Assembly: GCA_021769555.1 (NCBI GenBank)
Contig: JAETSR010000004.1
Location: 1-64,000, forward strand
Length of the DNA stretch: 64,000 bases
Origin: Clostridiaceae bacterium
GTDB lineage: Bacteria > Bacillota > Clostridia > Oscillospirales > Acutalibacteraceae
Direction: 5' to 3'
The translations under genes were made by a program, and so were the position numbers. Below the pieces are notes generated by a model, which saw nothing but the letters and a program-made list of their open reading frames with translations, had not been told where the DNA came from and did not search any database. This document shows positions 18,509 through 27,653 of the stretch, piece by piece. Position 1 is the first letter of the stretch, and each line of letters starts with the position of its first letter.

Positions 18509-19420
18509 ATGAACGGAGTTATCATACTGGACAAGCCCGCAGGCTTCACCTCTTTCGACGCGGTTGCAGTCATGCGTGGGCTTGCAAAGGAAAAGAAGAT
18601 TGGCCACACCGGCACCCTGGACCCTATGGCCACCGGGGTGCTTCCTTTGCTTATAGGGCGGGCGGCGAAGGCCGCGGACCTGCTGCCGGACACGGACAAG
18701 GAGTATACCGCCGGGTTCCGGCTGGGGGAGAGGTTTGACACCGGGGACGTGACCGGCAGGGTCATAGAAACAAGCACAGTCCGGGCCGCAAGAGAGGCCA
18801 TAGAGCAGGCCATTCCGAAATTTCGCGGGGATATCATGCAGGTGCCCCCCATGTACTCGGCAGTGTCGGTAAAGGGGCAGCGGCTCTATAAGCTGGCAAG
18901 GCAGGGCATAGAGATAGAGCGGGAGGCCAGGCAGATATATATACAGACCCTGGAGCTCACCGGCTTTGATGAGGGCAGCCAGACCGGCACGCTGAGGGTG
19001 TCCTGCTCCAAGGGCACATACATCCGGACGCTTATTGAGGACATTGCAAAAGCGGCCGGGACCCTTGGGACCATGACATGCTTACGGAGGGTGAGGGCGT
19101 GCGGCTTCACGGAAGAGGAGGCCGTATCGCTGGACTGTCTTCGGGCGATGGCGGCAGAGGACGGGCTCGGGGCAGCGCTGCACCCTGTGGAGACACTGTT
19201 CAGGGATTACCCGGCGGTAAGGGTGAGCCCGGCCCAGGCCGTAAGATTCTGCAACGGCGGCGGGCTGGACATAGGGCGGCTGAGAATGCCCAAAACAGCT
19301 CTCAGAGACGGAATGCGCTTTTGTGTCTTTGGCCCAGATGAGAGCTTCCTGGGACTGGCCCGGGTGAAGACTGAGGAAAACTTGCTGGGCTTTTTAAAGC
19401 TGTTTGCAGAGAATAAGTGA
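18509..19420 (+). CDS. truB: tRNA pseudouridine-55 synthase TruB
   Basis: TruB makes pseudouridine 55 in the T-loop of tRNAs. The 303 residues show LDKPAGFTSFD at the N-terminus and GHTGTLDPMATGVL with the catalytic Asp (about residue 39). KEYTAGFRLG and the conserved CSKGTYIRTLIEDI motif follow, with a C-terminal PUA-like part. It starts 4 bp after nrnA with a weak GGATG ribosome site, so coupling to nrnA is likely. It precedes ribF as in most Firmicutes. Confidence 0.97.
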   Translation: MNGVIILDKPAGFTSFDAVAVMRGLAKEKKIGHTGTLDPMATGVLPLLIGRAAKAADLLPDTDKEYTAGFRLGERFDTGDVTGRVIETSTVRAAREAIEQAIPKFRGDIMQVPPMYSAVSVKGQRLYKLARQGIEIEREARQIYIQTLELTGFDEGSQTGTLRVSCSKGTYIRTLIEDIAKAAGTLGTMTCLRRVRACGFTEEEAVSLDCLRAMAAEDGLGAALHPVETLFRDYPAVRVSPAQAVRFCNGGGLDIGRLRMPKTALRDGMRFCVFGPDESFLGLARVKTEENLLGFLKLFAENK

Positions 19421-19432
19421 GCGGAGGCCAAA

Positions 19433-20317
19433 ATGGAGATACTTGAGACCCTGGACATAAAAGACAACCTGCCCTCATCCCTGGCGCTGGGCGCCTTCGA
19501 CGGCCTGCACCTGGGGCATATGGCTGTGCTGAAGGCCGCGCTGGACTCAAGGCACAGCCCACAGGTGTTCACGTTCAAAAGGAGCCCCTCAGGGGACCCG
19601 GCGCTCATGACCCAGGAAGACAAGGCCGCGCGCCTCGAGGCGGTGGGCATAGAGCGGGTGTACTCCATGGACTTTGCAGAGCTCAGGGACATGGAGGCAG
19701 GGAGATTTGTTTCAGACATACTGCTTGGAAGGCTCAGGGCAAAGCGCCTCTGCTGTGGGGAGGACTTCCGCTTCGGCAGGGGCGCCGAGGGGGATATAGA
19801 GCTGCTGGAGAGCATATGCGAAGCCTCCGGCACAGAGCTCATAGTTGTGCCCCCGGTGCTGGACGGGGGGGAGAAGGTGAGCTCCACCCGCATACGAAGG
19901 GCAGTGGCCGAGGGGAATATCCCCGCGGCAAACCGGCTGCTTGGCTACCCCTTCGGCTTTACCCTCGAGGTCATACACGGCAACCACATCGGCCGGGGGA
20001 TGGGCACGCCCACCATAAACCAGGCTGTCCCCGAGGACCTGGCCCTGCCCAGGTTCGGGGTATACGCCGCCTGGTGCAATACAAAAAGCGGCAGGTACTA
20101 CGGCGTGTGCAATATAGGCGTTAAGCCCACCGTCGGCTCGGACCGGGTGCTGGCCGAGACCTGGATGCCGGACTTTGAGGGGGACCTGTACGGCCAGAGA
20201 ATACGGGTGGAGCTTGTGGGCTTTATCCGCCCGGAGAAAAAATTCTCCTCCCTTGACGAGCTTCGGGAGGAGATAAAGCGCAATGGGGCTGCCGCCAGGA
20301 AGATGACTATGGGCTAA
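19433..20317 (+). CDS. ribF: Bifunctional riboflavin kinase / FAD synthetase
   Basis: RibF converts riboflavin to FMN and then FAD. The 294 residues comprise an N-terminal nucleotidyltransferase domain with LGAFDGLHLGH (about 18-28) and SSTRIR (about 149-154), and a C-terminal flavokinase domain with GRGMGTPTIN (about 186-195) and the GVCNIGVKPTVG motif. GGAGG precedes the start. Last gene of the rimP operon; its stop overlaps by 4 bp the end of the convergent kinase gene, leaving no room for a separate terminator. Confidence 0.96.
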   Translation: MEILETLDIKDNLPSSLALGAFDGLHLGHMAVLKAALDSRHSPQVFTFKRSPSGDPALMTQEDKAARLEAVGIERVYSMDFAELRDMEAGRFVSDILLGRLRAKRLCCGEDFRFGRGAEGDIELLESICEASGTELIVVPPVLDGGEKVSSTRIRRAVAEGNIPAANRLLGYPFGFTLEVIHGNHIGRGMGTPTINQAVPEDLALPRFGVYAAWCNTKSGRYYGVCNIGVKPTVGSDRVLAETWMPDFEGDLYGQRIRVELVGFIRPEKKFSSLDELREEIKRNGAAARKMTMG

Positions 20318-20793
20318 CGCCGAAAGATAACGTCCATCTCCCCGGGCTCCGGGGGCTCAAAGAGGCTTTTCAGTTTTTCAAGAAGGCCCTCGTCTACATA
20401 ATAGCTGTCGTCCTCGCCGGCCAGAACCGCCCTGTTGCGGCGGGCAATGCTCTCCAGCCAGGTTTCCTCCGTCACGTCTATATAGTGCCATTCATAGGCG
20501 ATATTTCTCTTGGAAAAGAAGCTTTCGGCCTCAAGCCGCCAGGCCCGGGTCCAGAAGCCCCAGTCCAGTATCACGTCCGCCCCGGCGGCCACGGCCTCTG
20601 CGGCTTTATCAAAGAGGTAGGCCCGCACCCTGGCCGTGACCGCGTCGTGGCGGTCCCCCAGGTCCTTGTCAAAAACGCGCTCTGTTATCTCGTCCACGGA
20701 GAGCAGCAACGCCGGGGACCTCTTTAAAAGCTCCCGGCAGTACCAGCTCTTGCCGCAGCAGAGCTTTCCGCATACGAGCATTACCTTTGCCAT
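20314..20793 (-). CDS. Small P-loop kinase-like ATPase (AAA_33 type)
   Basis: The 159-residue protein has a Walker A motif GKLCCGKSW (about 9-17) and an Asp at the end of strand 3 (VILDWGFW, about 74-81), the arrangement of zeta-toxin/chloramphenicol-phosphotransferase/polynucleotide-kinase-like P-loop kinases. A lid region rich in Arg (ARRNRAVLAGEDD) follows. The substrate is unknown; small-molecule or nucleic-acid 5'-OH phosphorylation are both possible. ATG overlaps the thioesterase stop by one base (TAATG). Confidence 0.82.
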   Translation of the reverse strand: MAKVMLVCGKLCCGKSWYCRELLKRSPALLLSVDEITERVFDKDLGDRHDAVTARVRAYLFDKAAEAVAAGADVILDWGFWTRAWRLEAESFFSKRNIAYEWHYIDVTEETWLESIARRNRAVLAGEDDSYYVDEGLLEKLKSLFEPPEPGEMDVIFRR

Positions 20794-21218
20794 TATTGTT
20801 CCTCCTTTTCTTTAAGAAGCTTTGAAGCGATGCGGTCATACTCCGGCATGACCTTCTTCAGAGACACCGGGCGGCCCGCCTCATTTATAAAGCAGTGGTA
20901 AGTCCAGCCGTCACAGCGGTTCTCCCCGGTCTTCTTATCCCTCACCTGATAGCGGAAGGAAATGCGCGTGCGGGAGTAATCGTTCAGCTCCACCTCTATC
21001 TCTACGGTTTCCCCAAAGCGGCACATGGCGTGGTAGTTTGCCTCAACGCTCAGCACAGGGCTGACTATGCCCGCCGCTTCCAGCCCCTCGTAGGGGAAGC
21101 CGTTTTCCTGCATAAAGTAAACTCTAGCCTCCTCGAACCAGCGGATATAGTTTGAGTGGTGCACACAGTCCATGCGGTCGGTCTCATAATAATGGACAGG
21201 TCGAGTGTATACGGTCAT
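20793..21218 (-). CDS. Acyl-CoA thioesterase (YbgC/4HBT hot-dog family)
   Basis: A 141-residue single hot-dog domain. The N-terminal YYETDRMDCVHHSNYIRW segment fits the YbgC/4-hydroxybenzoyl-CoA thioesterase signature (Y..D..G.V.h..Yl.w..), with the Asp18 position catalytic in the family. It hydrolyses an acyl-CoA; which one cannot be told. It forms a two-gene unit with the downstream kinase. Its start faces the divergent kinase gene across 41 bp. Confidence 0.9.
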   Translation of the reverse strand: MTVYTRPVHYYETDRMDCVHHSNYIRWFEEARVYFMQENGFPYEGLEAAGIVSPVLSVEANYHAMCRFGETVEIEVELNDYSRTRISFRYQVRDKKTGENRCDGWTYHCFINEAGRPVSLKKVMPEYDRIASKLLKEKEEQ

Positions 21219-21259
21219 GATAACCCAGCTTTCTTTAATATAATATGGCAGGTGATTTT

Positions 21260-21805
21260 ATGGGCAATGGTACATTGGTGCTTGTCTCCGGCCCCTGCGG
21301 CTCGGGGAAGACCACAGTCTCCCGGCTGCTCGCGGACGGAAGCGAGAGCCCCTCGGTGCATATGCACACGGATGATTTCTATGACTACATACGCAAAGGA
21401 TATATCCCCCCGTGGCGGGATGACTCCGGGGACCAGAACGAGACGGTGGTAAAGGCCATATGCGCCTGTGCAGGGGAGTACGTTCTGGGAGGGTATCAGG
21501 TCTATGTGGACGGCGTCATAGGCCCATGGTTCCTTGGCCCCTGGAGGGAGCTGGCAGAGAAGGGGGCGGACTTGCGCTATATAGTCCTGCGTCCGGATAA
21601 GAGGGAGACAATGGCTCGGGCGGCAGGACGTGAGCAGCGCGCAGAGTTTCCGCTAAAACCGGAAAATGTTGCCTCCATGTGGGACATGTTCGAGGACCTG
21701 GGGGAGTACGAGCCCAACGCCGTCAATACCGGAGGGCAGTCCCCGCATGAGACGGCGGGAGCGCTGCGCCGGGCCCTGAAAGGGGGCCTGTACCGGCTAT
21801 TATAG
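21260..21805 (+). CDS. Uridine-kinase-like small P-loop kinase
   Basis: The 181-residue protein has Walker A GPCGSGKTT near its start and HMHTDDFYDYI, the Asp-rich substrate loop shared with uridine kinases and related nucleoside/sugar kinases. DQNETVVKAI and VYVDGVIGPW follow, then an Arg-containing lid. The substrate is not identifiable. ATG at 21260 is chosen because AGGTGAT precedes it; the earlier in-frame ATG at 21245 has no ribosome site. Divergent from the thioesterase, and not in an operon with the next gene. Confidence 0.82.
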   Translation: MGNGTLVLVSGPCGSGKTTVSRLLADGSESPSVHMHTDDFYDYIRKGYIPPWRDDSGDQNETVVKAICACAGEYVLGGYQVYVDGVIGPWFLGPWRELAEKGADLRYIVLRPDKRETMARAAGREQRAEFPLKPENVASMWDMFEDLGEYEPNAVNTGGQSPHETAGALRRALKGGLYRLL

Positions 21806-21930
21806 CATATAGCGCGAAAAAAAGCCAGCCGCCCCATACGGACGGGCGGGCACACCGGAAGCAATACAAATAGTATGATTTAGCCATAAATTCGCAATAA
21901 ATACACCATATATTGTTAATGCCCGGCCTG

Positions 21931-21959
21931 TTGATTTTTTGGTCGAAAAATGTTATCAT
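21931..21959 (+). promoter_or_regulatory. Sigma-A promoter of the dehydratase-activase genes
   Basis: TTGATT (21931-21936), 17-bp spacer, TATCAT (21954-21959). It lies 56 bp before the activase start in an AT-rich 210-bp gap that otherwise holds a small GC hairpin near 21825-21855. Confidence 0.8.
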
Positions 21960-22015
21960 TTCTATAAACCAAAATTGAGACAGGAGAAACCAGGGAAAGG
22001 AAGCTGCCGCATAGT

Positions 22016-24922
22016 ATGAGAATAGGTTTGGATGTTGGCTCCACCACGCTGAAATGCGTTGTATATGACGGGGATAAGCCGGTTTTTAAGAGATATGAGC
22101 GCCACTACTCCCAGATAGCCGAGAAGGCCTCGGGAATGCTCCGGCTCATAGGGGAGCAGCTGCCGGGGCTTGAGAGGGCTGGGCTATGCGTGTCCGGCTC
22201 GGCGGGCATGGGCCTTGCGGAGGACCTGGGCATACCCTTCGTCCAGGAGGTCTACGCCACCCGCACGGCGGTGGTGAAATATATGCCGAAAGCCGATGTG
22301 GTAATTGAGCTTGGGGGCGAGGACGCGAAGATACTCTTCCTCTCGGGCTCCATGGAGGTGCGCATGAACGGCTCCTGTGCCGGGGGCACCGGGGCGTTTA
22401 TAGACCAGATGGCCACTCTATTGGACATCACCCCCGGGGAGCTGGACGAGATAGCTGGCAGGGCTGAGAGAACATACAGCATAGCCTCGCGGTGCGGGGT
22501 ATTCGCCAAGTCCGACATCCAGGCGCTTTTGAACCAGGGCGCCCAGAAGGACGATATAGCCGCGAGCATTCTCACAGCCGTTGTGAACCAGACAGTGGCG
22601 GGCCTGGCCCAGGGCCGGGAGATAGAGGGGAATATCGTGTACCTCGGCGGCCCCCTGACCTTCCTGCCCCAGCTTCGCAGGGCCTTTGACGAGATACTGG
22701 GGGTGGAGGGCGTATGCCCGGAGGACTCCCTCTACTATGTGGCGGCGGGCGCGGCCCTCTCCGATGACTCAGAGGAGTTTGACCTAGCCGAGATAACCGA
22801 GCGAATAGCAAACTACAGCTCCAGCCACAGCTATCAGAGCAGCGAGGCGCTGTTCGCCAACGAGGACGAGTACAACGAGTTTGTGGAGCGCCATAAGCGA
22901 GACAGCGTGCCCACGGACGGAAAGCTCTCTGAGGACGGCGCCGCCTATATAGGCATAGACGCTGGCTCCACCACGGTGAAAGCCGTGGCCATAAACTCAA
23001 GGGGAGACATTGTCTGCTCCCGGTATCTGCCCAACAGCGGCAATCCTGTCCCCCTGGTGAGGGACTTTCTCTCCGACCTATACAGGGACTTTCCCGATAT
23101 ACAAATAAAGGGCGCGGCCTCCACAGGCTACGGCGAGGAGATAATCAAGAACGCCTTCGGCCTGGACCTGGGCGTAGTTGAAACCATCGCCCACTTCACC
23201 GCCGCAAAGAAGTTCCAGCCCCAGGTCGATTTCATAATAGACATCGGCGGCCAGGACATCAAGTGCTTCAGGATAAAGGACGGCGTTATCGACAATATTT
23301 TCCTCAATGAGGCCTGTTCCTCAGGGTGCGGCTCCTTTTTGCAGACCTTCGCCGGGGCCCTGGGCTATGAGATGAGCGATTTTGCCAAGGAGGGCCTATT
23401 TGCCGACAGCCCCGTTGACCTGGGCTCCCGGTGCACGGTGTTTATGAACTCCTCAGTAAAGCAGGCCCAGAAGGATGGCGCTACCCTTGGGAACATATCG
23501 GCGGGCCTCTCGATGAGCGTTGTGAAGAACGCCCTGTATAAGGTCATACGCGTGACGGACGCCAAAAGCCTCGGCAAACACATCGTGGTCCAGGGGGGCA
23601 CTTTCTTGAACGACGCTGTGCTCAGGGCCTTCGAGCGGGAGATAGGCCAGGGGGTCACCCGACCCTCAGTGGCCGGGCTCATGGGGGCCTACGGCGCGGC
23701 ACTCTACGCCATGGAGCGGGTGAAGGGCGGCAGCGGCATACTGGGCCCGGAGGAACTTAAGAGCTTCTCCCACGAGGTAAAGGCCGTTACCTGCAATGGC
23801 TGCCAGAACCACTGCCGGCTGACAGTGAACACCTTCGCAAACGGGGCGAGATACATAGCCGGCAACCGCTGTGACAAGCCCCTGCAAAAGCACAGCCCCA
23901 CCGCGAAGTACAACCTCTACGACTATAAAAAGCAGCTCCTTGCTTCATATAAGCCCACAAAGGGAGAGCGGGGCACCATTGCCATACCCATGGGCCTCAA
24001 CATGTTCGAGCTATACCCCTTCTGGCATACCTTCTTCACAAGACTGGGCTTCGGTGTGGTGACCTCACCCCAGTCAGACCGGAAGCTGTATTTCAGGGGC
24101 CAGCATACCATACCATCAGACACGGTCTGCTATCCCGCAAAGCTCCTCCACGGCCATATAGAGGCCCTTATGGACATGAAGCCCGACGCAATCTTCTACC
24201 CCTGCATGAGCTATAACGTGGACGAGCACAAGGGGGATAACCACTATAACTGCCCTGTAGTCGCGTACTATCCCGAGGTATTGGACGCGAATATAACCGC
24301 CCTTGAGGACTATAAGTTCATCTACGACTATGTGGGCCTGCACAGGCCCAGGGACTTCCCCAAAAAGATGACGGCTATTCTGGCAAAATACTTCCCTCCC
24401 ATTCCCGAGCGGGAGGTGAAGGCCGCGGCAGCGGCGGCCTATGACGAGTACGGCGAGTACATGTTCCGCGTTAGGGAAAAGGGCCGGGAGTACCTTGAGT
24501 ATGCGAAGGAAAAGGGCCTGCCCGTTGTGATACTCTCCGGCAGGCCGTACCATCTTGACCCGGAGATAAACCACGGTATCGACAAGCTCATATGCGAGTG
24601 CGGGGCGGTTTTGGTAACAGAGGATTCTGTCAGCGGCCAAATCGAGAAATTCCCCACCACGGTGCTGAACCAGTGGACCTATCACGCAAGGCTTTACGCC
24701 GCGGCAAAGTTCGTCGCCCAGAGCCGGGACCCCCGCATAAATCTGGTGCAGCTTGTGTCCTTCGGCTGCGGCGTGGACGCCATCACCGGGGACGAGGTGC
24801 GCTCCATCCTTGAGGAGGGCGGGCGTATTTACACTCAGATAAAGATAGACGAGATAACCAACCTCGGCGCGGTACGGATAAGGCTTCGCAGCCTCTTCGC
24901 CGCCCTGGGCCTGGGAGAGTAG
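22016..24922 (+). CDS. 2-hydroxyacyl-CoA dehydratase activase, tandem ATPase protein (N-terminal part of the large form)
   Basis: This 968-residue protein belongs to the BcrAD/BadFG (HgdC-type) ATPases, which use ATP to push a low-potential electron from a [4Fe-4S] cluster. Two ATPase domains are in tandem. The first (about 1-265) starts GLDVGSTT and has cluster-type Cys121 in C-A-G-G-T-G and Cys160 in S-R-C-G-V-F. The second (about 310-580) starts GIDAGSTT and has C-S-S-G-C-G near 434 and S-R-C-T-V-F. A CNGCQNHC motif near 593 opens a further domain that runs to the end. In many Clostridia this protein continues as one chain of about 1,400 residues; here it stops and the rest is the next gene. 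The physiological partner is unknown. Confidence 0.93.
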   Translation: MRIGLDVGSTTLKCVVYDGDKPVFKRYERHYSQIAEKASGMLRLIGEQLPGLERAGLCVSGSAGMGLAEDLGIPFVQEVYATRTAVVKYMPKADVVIELGGEDAKILFLSGSMEVRMNGSCAGGTGAFIDQMATLLDITPGELDEIAGRAERTYSIASRCGVFAKSDIQALLNQGAQKDDIAASILTAVVNQTVAGLAQGREIEGNIVYLGGPLTFLPQLRRAFDEILGVEGVCPEDSLYYVAAGAALSDDSEEFDLAEITERIANYSSSHSYQSSEALFANEDEYNEFVERHKRDSVPTDGKLSEDGAAYIGIDAGSTTVKAVAINSRGDIVCSRYLPNSGNPVPLVRDFLSDLYRDFPDIQIKGAASTGYGEEIIKNAFGLDLGVVETIAHFTAAKKFQPQVDFIIDIGGQDIKCFRIKDGVIDNIFLNEACSSGCGSFLQTFAGALGYEMSDFAKEGLFADSPVDLGSRCTVFMNSSVKQAQKDGATLGNISAGLSMSVVKNALYKVIRVTDAKSLGKHIVVQGGTFLNDAVLRAFEREIGQGVTRPSVAGLMGAYGAALYAMERVKGGSGILGPEELKSFSHEVKAVTCNGCQNHCRLTVNTFANGARYIAGNRCDKPLQKHSPTAKYNLYDYKKQLLASYKPTKGERGTIAIPMGLNMFELYPFWHTFFTRLGFGVVTSPQSDRKLYFRGQHTIPSDTVCYPAKLLHGHIEALMDMKPDAIFYPCMSYNVDEHKGDNHYNCPVVAYYPEVLDANITALEDYKFIYDYVGLHRPRDFPKKMTAILAKYFPPIPEREVKAAAAAAYDEYGEYMFRVREKGREYLEYAKEKGLPVVILSGRPYHLDPEINHGIDKLICECGAVLVTEDSVSGQIEKFPTTVLNQWTYHARLYAAAKFVAQSRDPRINLVQLVSFGCGVDAITGDEVRSILEEGGRIYTQIKIDEITNLGAVRIRLRSLFAALGLGE

Positions 24923-24940
24923 ACACAGAAAGGTAATAAT

Positions 24941-26185
24941 ATGGCTGAAAACACCGGCCGGGTTGAATTTACCCGGGAAATGAAGAAAGACTATACTATC
25001 ATCACGCCGAATATGGCCCCAATACACTTCGAGCTCATAAAGGACGTGCTCGTTAGCTTCGGCTACAAGGTAGACCTACTTACCACCACCGGAAGGGAGA
25101 TAGTGGACGAGGGCCTGAAGTACGTCCATAACGACACCTGCTATCCCGCGCTGCTATCCATCGGCCAGATGATGCACGCTCTCCACAGCGGCAGGTACGA
25201 CCTCCACAAGGTTGCCCTGGTCATGACCCAGACCGGCGGCGGGTGCCGGGCCTCCAACTATATCCACCTGCTCCGAAAGGCCCTAAAGAAGGACGGCCTG
25301 GACTATATCCCTGTGATTTCCCTGAACCTCTCGGGCCTTGAGTCCAACAGCGGCTTCAAGATAACCCTGCCCCTTCTGCGCCGGGCCATCGCCGCCCTCA
25401 CCTACGGCGACCTCTTAATGCTCCTGAAGAACCAGACAAAGCCCTATGAGCTGGCTCCGGGCGAGAGCGACAGGCTTGTATCAGACTGGATAAAGAAGCT
25501 CACAAGGCTCTTTGAGGAGAACAAGGCCTTTACCCAGAGGGAAGTCCGCGCCTACTTTGACGAGATTACCGAGTCCTTTGCGAACATCCCGGTGGAGCGC
25601 CGGGAGAAGACCCGCGTGGGCGTGGTGGGGGAGATATACGTGAAGTACTCGGCCCTTGCCAACAACGGACTTGAGGATTTCCTCTTTCACCAGGGCTGTG
25701 AGGTCATGGTGCCCGGCATAGTGGGGTTCATGATTTTTAAGGTGGACAACAGGCTTGAGGATATCGAGCTCTATGGGGGAAGCGCCGCCAAGAAGCAGTT
25801 TTGCACCATGCTCAAGTGGTATTTTACCAAGTTTGAGCGGGACCTTATTGAGTCTGTGAAGAAGTACCCGCAGTTTATCGCCCCCGCGCCCTACAGCCAT
25901 CTTAAAGAGCTGGCGGGGCAGGTCATCGGATATGGGTGCAAGATGGGAGAGGGATGGCTCCTTACCGCCGAGATGATGGAGCTTATTGAGAATGGGTTTG
26001 AGAATGTGGTCTGTACTCAGCCGTTTGGGTGCCTGCCTAACCATATAGTTGGCAAGGGGATGATACGGAAGGTTAAGAAAGTGTATCCTCAGGCTAATAT
26101 TGTTCCTATTGACTATGACCCCAGCGCTACGCGCGTGAACCAAGAGAACCGTATTAAGCTTATGCTGGCTGTCGCCGGCACGTAA
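24941..26185 (+). CDS. Acyl-CoA dehydratase activase-related protein (C-terminal part of the large form)
   Basis: 414 residues corresponding to the C-terminal HgdB-like portion of the large activase. Conserved Cys motifs are visible: NDTCYPA (near 64), QTGGGCRASNY (near 103), GYGCKMGEGW (near 330) and CTQPFGCLPNH (near 351), the last typical of the family. It begins 18 bp after the upstream stop with its own AAAGGTAAT site, so the two halves are separate polypeptides, together 1,382 residues. Its TAA stop coincides with the outer end of an inverted copy of the intergenic repeat. Confidence 0.92.
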   Translation: MAENTGRVEFTREMKKDYTIITPNMAPIHFELIKDVLVSFGYKVDLLTTTGREIVDEGLKYVHNDTCYPALLSIGQMMHALHSGRYDLHKVALVMTQTGGGCRASNYIHLLRKALKKDGLDYIPVISLNLSGLESNSGFKITLPLLRRAIAALTYGDLLMLLKNQTKPYELAPGESDRLVSDWIKKLTRLFEENKAFTQREVRAYFDEITESFANIPVERREKTRVGVVGEIYVKYSALANNGLEDFLFHQGCEVMVPGIVGFMIFKVDNRLEDIELYGGSAAKKQFCTMLKWYFTKFERDLIESVKKYPQFIAPAPYSHLKELAGQVIGYGCKMGEGWLLTAEMMELIENGFENVVCTQPFGCLPNHIVGKGMIRKVKKVYPQANIVPIDYDPSATRVNQENRIKLMLAVAGT

Positions 26186-26245
26186 GACCGTGGGACGCTG
26201 TCCCACACCCTGCAAGGTGCCTAACGCACCTTGACCGCGCAATTT
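26183..26245 (-). repeat. Two-hairpin intergenic repeat, copy B (inverted)
   Basis: Read on the minus strand it ends GTGGGAC-AGC-GTCCCAC then GGTCTTA. On the plus strand the reverse of that end, TAAGACC, supplies the stop codon of the upstream gene. The other hairpin is AAGGTGC/GCACCTT. It is the most diverged full copy at its other edge, where it runs into the ribosome site of the lipoprotein gene. Confidence 0.75.
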
Positions 26246-26256
26246 TTGAGGTGCCC

Positions 26257-27615
26257 ATGAAACGAATCGCTTCGCTATTCATACTGTTTTTTCTGCTGAC
26301 TGAGCTGCCGTCATGTTCTTTATCGGGATTTTCAGCACAAAATCTTATCTCCCCCCCGAAGGCCAACGCCGACCAGCAGAGCATATACCGCCTCCTCCAG
26401 GGCTCCCAGACAGAGCTCACCTTCATCTACCCCAAAAACGGCAGCTACCGCTCCGCCATAATTATGTGCGACTTCACCGCCGACGGCGTTGAGGACGCCA
26501 TCGGCTTCCACGCCACCGAGGACGGCGGCTCCCAGGTCCAGTTCCTCACCAAGGCCGGGGGCGAGTGGGATGTCGCCGCGGCCTTCAGGAACACCGCAAG
26601 CCAGGTTGACAGGGTCTGCTTCGGAAGCCTTCCCGACGGCGGCACGGCGGTGTTCATCGGCTGGGGGAGCACCGCGGGCACCACCGGGCGGCTGGCGGCG
26701 GCATACGCGTATATCTATCAGCCCAGCGGCGGGGTGATAGAACAGCTTCTTGGGAACTACGGCGAGATGATAGTTACGGATTTCGACGGCGACGGGGTGG
26801 ACGAGCTGTTTATGATAGACAAGTCCGTGCCCACCGAAAAGGAGGGCGAGGAGACGGCCACGGCAAGGGCAACCCTCTATGCCTTTGACAGGGACAAGCC
26901 GTATATTGCGGCTTTTGCAGAGGCAGACAACACCATATCCAGCTATTCGGGCATGACCTTCGGCAAGCTGGGCCTTGGGGACTGGGGCGTGGTGGTGGAC
27001 GGCACCACCGCCGACGGAAGCATGAACACCCAGGTGTTTTTCCTTGAGGAGGGCGGGCTTAAAAACTATCCCGCCGGGGTGAACGCCGAGGGGTATGTGA
27101 ATGAGTTCAGCCGCCCGGCCGCCGCGGCCGTCACGGCCAGGGACATAAACGGTGACGGCTGCATAGAGATACCGGCGGCGGCGCCTCTCCCGGGCCCGCC
27201 GGAGGATACGGCCCCGGACTCCACGGGATATATGGTGGAGTGGCGCTCCCAGGCCCCGGGAGGGCCAAGCCGGGTGGTAATGCGCACGCTGATGAACGTG
27301 AGGGAGAACTACTGGTTCCGCCTGCCATACTACCTTCAAGGGAAGGTCTACGCCGACAACGACGCGGAGCGCCGGACGGTGATGTATACTGAGGTGAAGT
27401 CCTCGGAGGAGGGGGAGCTGCTTCTTGGGGGGAATCTGTTCTCAGTAAGGGTGTTCACCCGCTCGGCCTGGGAGAGCCGGGGGGAGTCCAGCGGCTACAC
27501 CATGGTCGCCGAGCAGAACGACTCCGTTTACGGCATACAGGTATACAGCCGGGACGAGCAGGTCAGAAGGGCCACAGAGGATATCATGAAGAGCTTCTCG
27601 CTTATTGACGAGTAG
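26257..27615 (+). CDS. Lipoprotein with FG-GAP/VCBS-like repeats
   Basis: The 452-residue protein starts with a lipoprotein signal: charged MKR, hydrophobic core, then LPSC with Cys20 as the lipidated residue. The mature part has several calcium-type D-x-D/N-G-D segments (DFTADGVED, DFDGDGVDE, DINGDG), as in FG-GAP/VCBS beta-propeller proteins. ATG at 26257 with GAGGTG upstream is taken; a GTG two codons earlier is the alternative. It directly precedes a response regulator and histidine kinase, so a role in sensing at the outer membrane face is plausible but unproven. Confidence 0.85.
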   Translation: MKRIASLFILFFLLTELPSCSLSGFSAQNLISPPKANADQQSIYRLLQGSQTELTFIYPKNGSYRSAIIMCDFTADGVEDAIGFHATEDGGSQVQFLTKAGGEWDVAAAFRNTASQVDRVCFGSLPDGGTAVFIGWGSTAGTTGRLAAAYAYIYQPSGGVIEQLLGNYGEMIVTDFDGDGVDELFMIDKSVPTEKEGEETATARATLYAFDRDKPYIAAFAEADNTISSYSGMTFGKLGLGDWGVVVDGTTADGSMNTQVFFLEEGGLKNYPAGVNAEGYVNEFSRPAAAAVTARDINGDGCIEIPAAAPLPGPPEDTAPDSTGYMVEWRSQAPGGPSRVVMRTLMNVRENYWFRLPYYLQGKVYADNDAERRTVMYTEVKSSEEGELLLGGNLFSVRVFTRSAWESRGESSGYTMVAEQNDSVYGIQVYSRDEQVRRATEDIMKSFSLIDE

Positions 27616-27653
27616 CTAAATATACTCGTACACACTCAGAAGGAGGTGCACCC

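Noticed and set aside
21239-21244. TATAAT just before the small kinase gene
   Set aside because: It directly abuts the first ATG and has no -35 at proper spacing; the better start at 21260 would leave too short a leader.
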